Part shown: piece after piece, positions 1-5,177 of the stretch | How positions within the stretch are numbered: position 1 is the stretch's first letter | Layout of the letters: each line of letters begins with the position of its first letter | NCBI GenBank assembly: GCA_003818675.1 | Contig: RPPD01000092.1 | Span: 1-7,624, forward strand | Source: Spirochaetaceae bacterium | GTDB taxonomy: Bacteria > Spirochaetota > Spirochaetia > SZUA-6 > RPPD01 | Reading direction: 5' to 3' | Length of the DNA stretch: 7,624 nt | Translations under genes and position numbers: made by a program | The notes under the pieces: generated by a model | What the model was told of the DNA's origin: nothing | Database searches by the model: none | Seen by the model: the letters and a program-made list of their open reading frames with translations, nothing else

Positions 1-8
1 TAGTCGAT

Positions 9-14
9 CCTCCT
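9..14 (-). promoter_or_regulatory. Possible ribosome binding site of a divergent gene beyond the left edge
   Basis: On the minus strand these bases read AGGAGG, a perfect Shine-Dalgarno core, followed by eight bases (ATCGACTA) up to the window edge. No ATG, GTG or TTG occurs in those eight bases, so the start codon would lie at or just beyond the edge. This suggests a gene transcribed leftwards, divergent from the oxidoreductase at 187. No protein sequence is visible, so its product cannot be named. A chance match is possible. Confidence 0.4.
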
Positions 15-110
15 AATGAGACTGATAGTTGGTTTGTTCAAAAGTGACAGTTTGGCGAGGTTTATAATGCAAAAGGCGTACCAAGTTTGACGGGGAGATC
101 CATAGGGAAA

Positions 111-130
111 TTTACATTTGTTTACATTTC
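111..130. repeat. Tandem 10-bp direct repeat in the oxidoreductase leader
   Basis: TTTACATTTG at 111-120 is followed directly by TTTACATTTC at 121-130, so nine of ten bases repeat with a period of about one helical turn. The second copy supplies the proposed -35 element of the promoter at 121-148. Same-face repeats that overlap a promoter are a common form of regulator site, but no specific regulator is recognised. It could also be chance in an AT-rich leader. Confidence 0.5.
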
Positions 131-148
131 ACCTGGTTACTTGATAAG
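121..148 (+). promoter_or_regulatory. Candidate sigma-70 type promoter for the Gfo/Idh/MocA oxidoreductase
   Basis: TTTACA at 121-126 (five of six to TTGACA) is followed by a 16-base spacer and GATAAG at 143-148 (four of six to TATAAT). This predicts a transcript start near 155 and a leader of about 32 bases carrying the AGGAGG ribosome site. A better -10 hexamer, TATAAT at 63-68, lies upstream but has no acceptable -35 partner at 15-19 bases. Assigned by eye only. Confidence 0.35.
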
Positions 149-175
149 TTCATGCATCTTCGTTAACTTGAATGC

Positions 176-181
176 AGGAGG
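176..181 (+). promoter_or_regulatory. Ribosome binding site that fixes the oxidoreductase start
   Basis: AGGAGG lies five bases before the ATG at 187. The in-frame upstream ATG at 172 overlaps the approach to this site and has no ribosome site of its own, so 187 is preferred. Confidence 0.8.
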
Positions 182-186
182 CTCTC

Positions 187-1176
187 ATGAATCCTGTAAA
201 ATTCGGCATATTGGGCGTATCAGGACATTTTATCAGGCGGGTTGTGCTTCCGCTGCGCGATTCGGCCAAGGTCAGCATTGCGGCAATTGCATCGCGTACC
301 AGGGAAAAGGCGGCGGATGCCGCGGGCAGATTCGGGATTCCAGTTGCATACGGAAGTTACCAGGAGCTGGTGGATGACAAAAAAATCGAGGCTGTCTATA
401 TTCCGCTGCCCAACAACCTGCATCTTGAATGGATAAAAAAATGCGCGGATGCGGGAAAGCATATCCTTTGCGAAAAGCCCATCGCCATGAATGCAGAAGA
501 AGCCGTTCTGGCAGCAGACTATGCCGCAAAAAAACAAGTTCTTCTCATGGAAGCCTTCATGTACAAGTTCCATCCGCAGTGGGTGCATGTGAAGGAGCTT
601 GTTGACACAGGCGAGATCGGGCAGGTGCATTCGGTGCACACACATTTTTCCTACAACAACACGGACCCTGCAAATATCAGGAACAAGACCGAGACCGGAG
701 GCGGGGCACTCATGGACATTGGCTGTTATGCCGTGTCGTTTCCACGTTTTATCCTGGGCCGCGAACCTTCGAGGGTGACGGCTCTGCTTTCCCGTGACGA
801 GGCCTTTGGCACTGATGTTCTCTCCTCGGCTATTTTGGATTTCGGTTCCGCACGTGCGACATTCACCGTGGCTACGAGGTCATTTCCTTACCAGCGTTGT
901 GTGATAAACGGGTCCCAGGGCTGGATGGAAATAAAAATTCCCTGCAATATCTATTCCGATGTGTCTGCTGAAGTGACAATCACTTATGGAGTTGGTATGC
1001 GCACGTATCTCACTCCGCCTGCAAACCAGTATGTGATCCAGTTCGAGGCATTCGCGGACGCGGTACGCGCTGGAGTGCCTGCGCCTGTGTCAGTACAGGA
1101 TGCTGTGGCCAACATGAAGGTTATTGACGCTCTTGTAAAAGCTGCGGCGGAAAACAATTGGGTGAAGGTTGGGTAG
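187..1176 (+). CDS. Gfo/Idh/MocA-family NAD(P)-dependent oxidoreductase
   Basis: A 329-residue cytoplasmic dehydrogenase, a normal length for this family, whose members oxidise or reduce sugars, inositols and related polyols. The N-terminal Rossmann fold starts at once (VKFGILGVSG, residues 4-13). YIPLPNNLH (71-79) and CEKP (95-98) follow, with Lys97 as the expected catalytic lysine. MEAFMYKFHPQ (121-131) and GGGALMDIGCY (171-181) are typical of the D-xylose 1-dehydrogenase/dihydrodiol dehydrogenase branch, where a tyrosine at about position 181 is expected in the active site. The dinucleotide loop reads GILGVSGHF, a departure from the usual GxGxxA/G pattern. The start is fixed by AGGAGG at 176-181. 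It stands alone on this strand and ends nine bases before the stop of the convergent YkvA-like gene. The family call is strong; the substrate is unknown. Confidence 0.9.
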   Translation: MNPVKFGILGVSGHFIRRVVLPLRDSAKVSIAAIASRTREKAADAAGRFGIPVAYGSYQELVDDKKIEAVYIPLPNNLHLEWIKKCADAGKHILCEKPIAMNAEEAVLAADYAAKKQVLLMEAFMYKFHPQWVHVKELVDTGEIGQVHSVHTHFSYNNTDPANIRNKTETGGGALMDIGCYAVSFPRFILGREPSRVTALLSRDEAFGTDVLSSAILDFGSARATFTVATRSFPYQRCVINGSQGWMEIKIPCNIYSDVSAEVTITYGVGMRTYLTPPANQYVIQFEAFADAVRAGVPAPVSVQDAVANMKVIDALVKAAAENNWVKVG

Positions 1177-1185
1177 GGAAGTTTT

Positions 1186-1575
1186 TTAAATCACTCCGGT
1201 CAAATCCAGTATCCAAAAGACAAGCGCGGCAATAACTCCTGCCCATAACACAATAATAAATATTGCCACACTCCATTTGGCGGTTTTGCTGAATTGCTCA
1301 CCGCTTTGCGCGCGCTTCCTGTATTCATCCAGTACATCCTTTGGGATTAATTTGATGGCAAGTGTGATAAGTAGTGGCAGTATTATCAGGTCATCAAGCA
1401 TTCCCAATAGAGGAATGAAATCCGGTATAAGGTCGATGGGACTGGCTGCATAGCCAATGGCTAATATAAGTATAATGCGCGCAAGCAGCGGAACGCGGTA
1501 GTCGCCCATGGCAAAGGCGAGGGCTTTGAGTTCATGCTTGATTTTATTTGCTTTTGCCGCAAGTTTTTTAAACAT
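1186..1575 (-). CDS. YkvA/DUF1232-family small membrane protein
   Basis: A 129-residue protein with the diagnostic DUF1232 signature: YAASPIDLIPDFIP (42-55), then LLGMLDDLIILPLL (56-69). The family is widespread but its biochemical role is not established. Hydrophobic segments cover about 30-44, 62-78 and 101-124; the last is a clear transmembrane helix beyond the DUF1232 core. The first 20 residues are rich in lysine and may face the cytoplasm. The ATG at 1573-1575 follows a weak ribosome site (ACGGGG). The gene starts 39 bases after the M23 peptidase stop, so it is probably the last gene of the TPR-M23-YkvA run. It converges on the oxidoreductase with nine bases between the stop codons and no hairpin terminator visible there. 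Confidence 0.88.
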   Translation of the reverse strand: MFKKLAAKANKIKHELKALAFAMGDYRVPLLARIILILAIGYAASPIDLIPDFIPLLGMLDDLIILPLLITLAIKLIPKDVLDEYRKRAQSGEQFSKTAKWSVAIFIIVLWAGVIAALVFWILDLTGVI

Positions 1576-1614
1576 GCTATTGCCCCGTTGTCCCGCTGTC
1601 CCTGGCGCCTGTGG

Positions 1615-2313
1615 TCACGGCCTTGGTCTCTGGGATCTGATAAACATCCTGGGACGGAGGAATCCGGCGCGTTTTCCGTATCCGCCGCCATTCATCAGGA
1701 AAATATCATTTCGTATTTCAAAGTGGAGATGGGCGTAATACACGGCATTTGCATTTCCGATTGTGCCTATCCATTCCCCGCGTTTTACCAGGTCTCCTGG
1801 AAGTACCAGTATTGCATTAAGGTGTGCATACAAAGTCTCCACATAGCGCAAGCCGTTTTCACTTTTCTTGTCCGGCACCTTGTGGACAATCCTTATGACA
1901 TTTCCCCACCCAACGGAAACCCAGTCTGCAAAGACAACCACGCCATTGGCTGCAGCATAGACCGGATCGTTGATGTCTGTATTGCCTCCGCGCACGCCGT
2001 TCCAGTCCTCGCCAAGATGCCTGTTCACGGAAAACTCCTGCGCGCAATAGTATCCTTTTGCGTCAGGCGGACCGACGGGATAATCAAAACCATCGGAGAG
2101 ATATTCAGGATTCAGTGCGAATGTCCTGTCAAGTTTCTGCAGATATTCAGTCCGCCGCGCGTTTTCAAGAATTGGATCAATGTGCGTGTATAGAATCAGG
2201 GCGGCTGCGGCAAGTGCAAGCAGACAGGGAAGAATGAGCATGAAGTGCCTTAAAGAAAAAATGCGCAGGAGCAGATCAGGGGCGCGGGAAAATCCGCAGC
2301 GTTGTTTTTTCAT
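1615..2313 (-). CDS. Membrane-anchored M23 (LytM-type) zinc metallopeptidase
   Basis: A 232-residue protein with an N-terminal hydrophobic helix (about 25-42) that acts as an uncleaved signal anchor or signal peptide, placing the catalytic domain outside the inner membrane. The C-terminal half is a complete M23 domain: H99 and D103 in RHLGEDW, H164 in YAHL, and H195/H197 in HLHFE. By comparison with LytM, H99, D103 and H197 should bind zinc, and H164 and H195 should serve catalysis, so it should be an active peptidoglycan endopeptidase. A short linker (43-90) joins anchor and enzyme, with no LysM or SH3 cell-wall-binding domain. The ATG at 2311-2313 lies ten bases after the TPR gene's stop and lacks a clear ribosome site, which suggests translational coupling. 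The exact peptide bond cut is unknown. Confidence 0.9.
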   Translation of the reverse strand: MKKQRCGFSRAPDLLLRIFSLRHFMLILPCLLALAAAALILYTHIDPILENARRTEYLQKLDRTFALNPEYLSDGFDYPVGPPDAKGYYCAQEFSVNRHLGEDWNGVRGGNTDINDPVYAAANGVVVFADWVSVGWGNVIRIVHKVPDKKSENGLRYVETLYAHLNAILVLPGDLVKRGEWIGTIGNANAVYYAHLHFEIRNDIFLMNGGGYGKRAGFLRPRMFIRSQRPRP

Positions 2314-2323
2314 AAACCAAAGG

Positions 2324-3073
2324 CTAAAGAACAGCCCTTAACTCCTGCCTGGCACGGCTGATCCATTGCCTTTCAACCCTGCGGTTGTGCGCAGGGAGCG
2401 TGGCGGACATGTCCTTTATGTTTTTCCAGACAGCCAGCGCTTCTTCCTGTTTCCCCAAAGTCTTTAAAAAAATGGCGTGGCGCGCATATCCCTCAAATCC
2501 GGGATAATCAGGCGCCACCTTTGCGTAGAGGATTCCGGCCTCCTCCATTTTACCCATGGCCTCAAGCGTGCGGGCGTGCATGAGTCTGATGGCGGCGATC
2601 TTGAGCCGTCCAGGAGTCTCATCAAGGCTGGCCAGGATTTTCTCCGCTTCAACAAATTGTTCTGTCTGAAACAAACAAATGGCGAGATTGAACCTGACAT
2701 CCAGGTTGTCAGAAAAGATGCCCGCAAGACACTCCCTGTAAACGGGAATTGCTTCCGCGTATCTTTCAATTCCAAGATACGCATCTGCCAGTGCCTGCTT
2801 TTTTTCAAAAGTGTCGGAAATGGCGAGTTCGTTCTGCAGTCTGCGTATCCTGCCTGAGGAGGTCACCGCATTCATGACTGATTTTTTCACCTGCCTGCCC
2901 TGTCTTGTCTGCAAAAGCGAGGGGAGGACTTCAATGAAGAAATAGGCGAGGGCTCCTGCCACAGGGATGAACAATACAATGTATATCCAGCTGCGGTCAC
3001 GGCCTGTTTTTACAACGTGTATTATAAGCAGCACTGTGCCCAGCATTGGCAGGCTCATTAGTATCCATCCCAT
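2324..3073 (-). CDS. Membrane-anchored TPR protein with PLDc_N-like N-terminus
   Basis: A 249-residue protein counted from the ATG at 3071-3073. Two hydrophobic helices (about 4-21 and 28-50) are joined by a basic turn (KTGRDR). The second, with IPVAGALAYFFIEVLP, resembles the PLDc_N membrane hairpin seen in cardiolipin synthases and some TPR proteins. About four tetratricopeptide-like helical pairs follow, near 90-118, 124-152, 160-190 and 196-222 (for example LADAYLGIERYAEAIPVY), so this is probably a scaffold that binds a partner protein. It heads the close three-gene run with the M23 peptidase and YkvA-like protein. The start is uncertain: the frame stays open upstream to a GTG at 3145, and ATG at 3058 is also possible with a GGATGG-like ribosome site. 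I prefer 3073 because upstream bases look like promoter DNA and the first helix begins there. Confidence 0.8.
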   Translation of the reverse strand: MGWILMSLPMLGTVLLIIHVVKTGRDRSWIYIVLFIPVAGALAYFFIEVLPSLLQTRQGRQVKKSVMNAVTSSGRIRRLQNELAISDTFEKKQALADAYLGIERYAEAIPVYRECLAGIFSDNLDVRFNLAICLFQTEQFVEAEKILASLDETPGRLKIAAIRLMHARTLEAMGKMEEAGILYAKVAPDYPGFEGYARHAIFLKTLGKQEEALAVWKNIKDMSATLPAHNRRVERQWISRARQELRAVL

Positions 3074-3077
3074 GCAC

Positions 3078-3112
3078 AATAATGTAGCATTTTTATAATT
3101 TGAAAACAATAT
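3078..3112 (-). promoter_or_regulatory. Weak candidate promoter for the TPR-M23-YkvA run
   Basis: On the minus strand TTGTTT is followed 17 bases later by TACATT, preceded by TGC, which makes an extended -10. AT-rich DNA with a second TATAAA-like match lies between the two boxes. Transcription would begin almost at the ATG at 3073, leaving little or no leader. The -35 box matches only three of six bases, so this is a tentative call. Confidence 0.25.
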
Positions 3113-3127
3113 CCAGGCAGTACCTGG
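3113..3127. repeat. Short inverted repeat between divergent TPR and era genes
   Basis: CCAGG at 3113-3117 and CCTGG at 3123-3127 form a 5-bp inverted repeat around a five-base centre. It lies between the proposed divergent promoters, where an operator could act on either side. It is short enough to be chance. Confidence 0.25.
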
Positions 3128-3160
3128 GTCAGGCGGAAAAATCACGCATGTGTTTTGGAT

Positions 3161-3189
3161 TTGACTTTCACGCTCGCATGCTTCATAAT
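3161..3189 (+). promoter_or_regulatory. Promoter for era with almost no leader
   Basis: TTGACT at 3161-3166 and CATAAT at 3184-3189 each match five of six consensus bases and are separated by the ideal 17 bases. Transcription should start near 3196, about nine bases before the era ATG at 3205. This is the best sigma-70 style promoter in the window. It agrees with the lack of a Shine-Dalgarno sequence before era and argues against translation from in-frame starts upstream at 3100 or 3178. Confidence 0.6.
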
Positions 3190-3204
3190 GAAGCCAATCT
3201 TCTT

Positions 3205-4080
3205 ATGAAATCCGCTTTTGTGGCAATAGCAGGCAGGCCTTCTGCTGGAAAATCAACACTCCTGAACAAACTCTGCGGGCACAAGGTTTCCATTGTGTCC
3301 CCGGTTCCACAGACCACCCGCAACAAGATCCGTGGAATTGTAACGAAAGAGAAGGGCCAGCTCGTCTTTCTGGACACGCCAGGTTACTATGCCTCTGAAA
3401 AAAAGTTCAACACATACATGCATGATGTGCTTTCAGCAGCGATTGGCGAGGCAGATCTTGTGCTTTATATGATTGACCTGTCACGTCCTCCCGGTGAGGA
3501 AGAGGGTCTTCTTGCCGGGCTGGTGAAGAAATCCGGGAAACCCGCTGTGGTAGCCTTCAACAAGACGGATATTTCGCCCAACCACAGGGAGGCGGTTCTG
3601 GCTTTGTTAAAATCAAGGGAGCTTTCAGCCCCTATCGTTCCGATCTGCGCCCTGGATGGCAAAAACATTGAATCTCTTTCCGATCTGCTGTTTGAAAAGG
3701 CGCCTGACGGAGAACTCATGTACCCTGCTGAATTTTATACTGACCAGGACCCTGAGTTCAGGATTTCAGAGATAGTGAGGGAAAAGGCGTTTCTGCACAC
3801 GCGGCAGGAGCTTCCCCATGCACTGTATGTTGAGATTGAGGACATGGAAATGCATGAGGATCAAAACACACTCTGGGTCCGCGGCTTTCTGTGCGTGGAG
3901 CGCGAATCCCAGAAAGGCATTCTTATTGGCCACCGCGGCCAGGTGATAAAGGCTATTGTACAGGAAGCCCTGGCTGAGCTTGCTCCTCTTTTTCCGTACC
4001 GGGTCGAGCTTGATTTTCGTGTGAAGGTCAGGCCCAAATGGAAGGGGAATGACCATCTTCTTGGCAGGCTCATCAGGTAA
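3205..4080 (+). CDS. era: GTPase Era, 30S ribosome assembly factor
   Basis: A 291-residue GTPase, close to the usual Era length of about 300. Era binds the 3' end of 16S rRNA and checks 30S subunit maturation at the inner face of the membrane. The GTPase motifs are in order: G1 GRPSAGKS (10-17), the G2 region PQTTRNKIRG (35-44), G3 DTPG (57-60), G4 NKTD (119-122) and G5 CALDGKN (148-154). The C-terminal KH RNA-binding domain has its GHRG loop in GILIGHRGQVIKAI (238-251) and ends with the typical KVRPKWKGND segment. G1 differs from the common GRPNVGKS, and G5 has Cys where Ser is usual. The start at 3205 is chosen because the GTPase fold begins immediately and the promoter at 3161-3189 lies just upstream. 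No ribosome site is visible. It diverges from the TPR gene and converges on pilZ. Confidence 0.95.
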   Translation: MKSAFVAIAGRPSAGKSTLLNKLCGHKVSIVSPVPQTTRNKIRGIVTKEKGQLVFLDTPGYYASEKKFNTYMHDVLSAAIGEADLVLYMIDLSRPPGEEEGLLAGLVKKSGKPAVVAFNKTDISPNHREAVLALLKSRELSAPIVPICALDGKNIESLSDLLFEKAPDGELMYPAEFYTDQDPEFRISEIVREKAFLHTRQELPHALYVEIEDMEMHEDQNTLWVRGFLCVERESQKGILIGHRGQVIKAIVQEALAELAPLFPYRVELDFRVKVRPKWKGNDHLLGRLIR

Positions 4081-4089
4081 ATGATTGGC

Positions 4090-4099
4090 ACTGATCAGT
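4090..4099. repeat. 10-bp palindrome between era and pilZ stop codons
   Basis: ACTGATCAGT is a perfect palindrome in the 27-base gap between two convergent genes, followed by an AT-rich stretch. It has no loop and no strong T-run, so it is not a convincing intrinsic terminator, though the position invites that reading. Confidence 0.3.
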
Positions 4100-4107
4100 T
4101 AATTCTA

Positions 4108-4479
4108 CTATCCTGACCGCGTTGCCTTCCGCAGCTGTGCGAGGTAGGGGTCCAGTTTGGTTGGGTTGGAAAAGTGGATACTCGCCCTTGATGCCTGCGA
4201 TGAAACGGGTTTGATATAGACAATCTCTTCCTGCAGGGAGAAGCTTTTGTCCGCTGGCGTGAGTGTCACGTTGAAGTCCGTGATATTGTAGACTGGAACG
4301 TTTATCTGGAAAGCTATTCCGCTTTCACTCGCGTCAATGGTTTCGCCGGATAATTGGGTTCCGTCCTCAAAGGCCACAGTAAAAGACTTAAGGGGCTGTG
4401 GCAGATACTGGTTTTGAATTCTTTGTTTTTTTCTGTTTTCCTTACCGCCAGCAGGGTGAGGATTGCTTAAAGTCCCCAT
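4108..4479 (-). CDS. PilZ-domain c-di-GMP-binding protein
   Basis: A 123-residue single-domain PilZ protein, predicted cytoplasmic, with no membrane segment. Both c-di-GMP signatures are present: RxxxR as RKKQR (16-20) in a basic N-terminal arm, and DxSxxG as DASESG (49-54) in the beta barrel. About 28 residues separate them, within the usual range. Such proteins change partner binding when c-di-GMP is bound; some are flagellar brakes, others act in adhesion or polysaccharide export. The ATG at 4477-4479 has a strong ribosome site (AGGGAGG, complement of 4484-4490). The gene is divergent from the flgN-flgK-flgL run, and their candidate promoters overlap, which hints at a motility role but does not prove it. 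Lack of a YcgR-type N-terminal domain means it is not a classical YcgR. Confidence 0.87.
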   Translation of the reverse strand: MGTLSNPHPAGGKENRKKQRIQNQYLPQPLKSFTVAFEDGTQLSGETIDASESGIAFQINVPVYNITDFNVTLTPADKSFSLQEEIVYIKPVSSQASRASIHFSNPTKLDPYLAQLRKATRSG

Positions 4480-4492
4480 TTTTCCTCCCTTT

Positions 4493-4521
4493 CAGGTGCA
4501 TGGTCACCTTCCATCCACCTG
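4493..4521 (-). promoter_or_regulatory. Possible alternative hairpins in the pilZ mRNA leader
   Basis: In the pilZ transcript two AGGTG arms (complements of 4516-4520 and 4505-4509) can each pair with the single CACCT(G) arm (complement of 4493-4498). The shared arm ends three bases before the AGGGAGG ribosome site. The stems are only five to six base pairs. The arrangement is visible; a regulatory role is speculation. Confidence 0.25.
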
Positions 4522-4527
4522 TCTACT

Positions 4528-4556
4528 TTGAAATTATATCACAATAAACTGATAAA
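4528..4556 (+). promoter_or_regulatory. Candidate promoter for the flgN-flgK-flgL run
   Basis: TTGAAA at 4528-4533 (five of six) and GATAAA at 4551-4556 (four of six) are 17 bases apart. The predicted start near 4563 gives a leader of roughly 107 bases. The -35 box touches the pilZ -10 on the other strand. No sigma-28 pattern (TAAA, about 15 bases, GCCGATAA) or sigma-54 pattern was found here. Confidence 0.35.
4533..4541 (-). promoter_or_regulatory. Extended -10 promoter element for pilZ
   Basis: The minus strand reads TGATATAAT, a perfect extended -10 (TGnTATAAT). The hexamer 17 bases upstream is a poor -35, as is usual for extended -10 promoters. Transcription would start near 4526, giving a leader of about 46 bases. 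Confidence 0.55.
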
Positions 4557-4657
4557 AAACACTTACTTATACCATTTTCTTCAAGACTGTAATACCCCTT
4601 TTTTCCAAAAGAATTTATGCGTAATGTCCCTGAGCCTGTGTTCCGATGATAGAGAGG

Positions 4658-4663
4658 AGGAGG
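4658..4663 (+). promoter_or_regulatory. Ribosome binding site that fixes the flgN-like start
   Basis: AGGAGG, within a longer purine run at 4651-4664, lies six bases before the ATG at 4670. The in-frame ATG at 4646 would make the ribosome site part of the coding sequence and lacks its own site, so 4670 is the start. Confidence 0.8.
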
Positions 4664-4669
4664 ATCTCC

Positions 4670-5161
4670 ATGCAGGATATCGCGTCATTTAGCGGGGACA
4701 TGAAGGAAGAGGCGGCGCTTTTGTCAAGTTTTGCGTCGCTGGAGGACGAGATGCAGGCGGTTGTCAGCGAAAAGCGCTGGAACGAGCTGGAACGGATAAT
4801 CCTCAGGTTCAGGAAAAAAAGCGACCTTTTGGGCAAGGCCGAGGAACAACGTATAAGGTCTTTCGAGGAGCTGAAGGTCTCGCTCGGAGTGCCCGCTGAT
4901 GTGACATTTTTCGGCTTGCTTCCCATGGTCGCTGAAGCGGAGAGAACGCCCCTCGCGGATGCATACCGCGTTCTGAAAGTCGCAGTCTATGCGGTCAAGG
5001 GTTCGACTGTCCGCATGGGTTATTATTTCAAGAGCGTCTCGGATACCCTGAAGAGTGTGCTGGGAGAAATCTTTCCTCACCGCAAGGGCAAGCTCTATTC
5101 GCGCTCAGGCCGTGTGACCGAGAGCGCTGACGCATCGTTTGTACTCAACAAGCATCTGTAG
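4670..5161 (+). CDS. flgN: FlgN-like flagellar export chaperone
   Basis: A 163-residue, mainly helical, charged cytoplasmic protein. FlgN chaperones bind the C-termini of FlgK and FlgL and deliver them to the flagellar export apparatus. Support comes from size, a helical N-terminal half with repeated Glu/Lys patterns (about 10-70), the C-terminal helix and tail YYFKSVSDTLKSVLGEIF (118-135) followed by a basic, Gly-rich segment (HRKGKLYSRSGRV) as in FlgN-family proteins, and above all its place directly upstream of flgK. FlgN proteins diverge strongly, so the sequence alone would give only moderate support. The stop at 5159-5161 is 16 bases before the flgK start, so the two are co-transcribed. 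An unrelated helical protein cannot be ruled out fully. Confidence 0.75.
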   Translation: MQDIASFSGDMKEEAALLSSFASLEDEMQAVVSEKRWNELERIILRFRKKSDLLGKAEEQRIRSFEELKVSLGVPADVTFFGLLPMVAEAERTPLADAYRVLKVAVYAVKGSTVRMGYYFKSVSDTLKSVLGEIFPHRKGKLYSRSGRVTESADASFVLNKHL

Positions 5162-5177
5162 ATAAAAGGAGTTATCC

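Noticed and set aside
63..68. Perfect TATAAT hexamer upstream of the oxidoreductase
   Set aside because: No usable -35 at 15-19 bases and no TGn extension, so it is not called as a promoter on its own.
220..645. 141-codon minus-strand frame opposite the oxidoreductase
   Set aside because: It overlaps the conserved Rossmann-fold coding region and has no initiation signal or recognisable motif.
1177..1190. T-run between the convergent oxidoreductase and YkvA stops as a terminator
   Set aside because: The six Ts have no GC-rich hairpin before them on the plus strand, and the run overlaps the YkvA stop codon.
1534..2193. Long plus-strand open frame (219 codons) opposite the M23 gene
   Set aside because: It is antisense to a gene with an intact catalytic domain, has no ribosome site, and its translation shows no recognisable domain.
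4081..4107. Possible bidirectional terminator between era and pilZ
   Set aside because: The only symmetry is a loop-less 10-bp palindrome without a GC-rich stem or a clear T-run.
4480..4669. Sigma-28 or sigma-54 promoter before the flagellar genes
   Set aside because: No match to the TAAA/GCCGATAA or TGGCAC/TTGC patterns was found; the sigma-70 style match is better.
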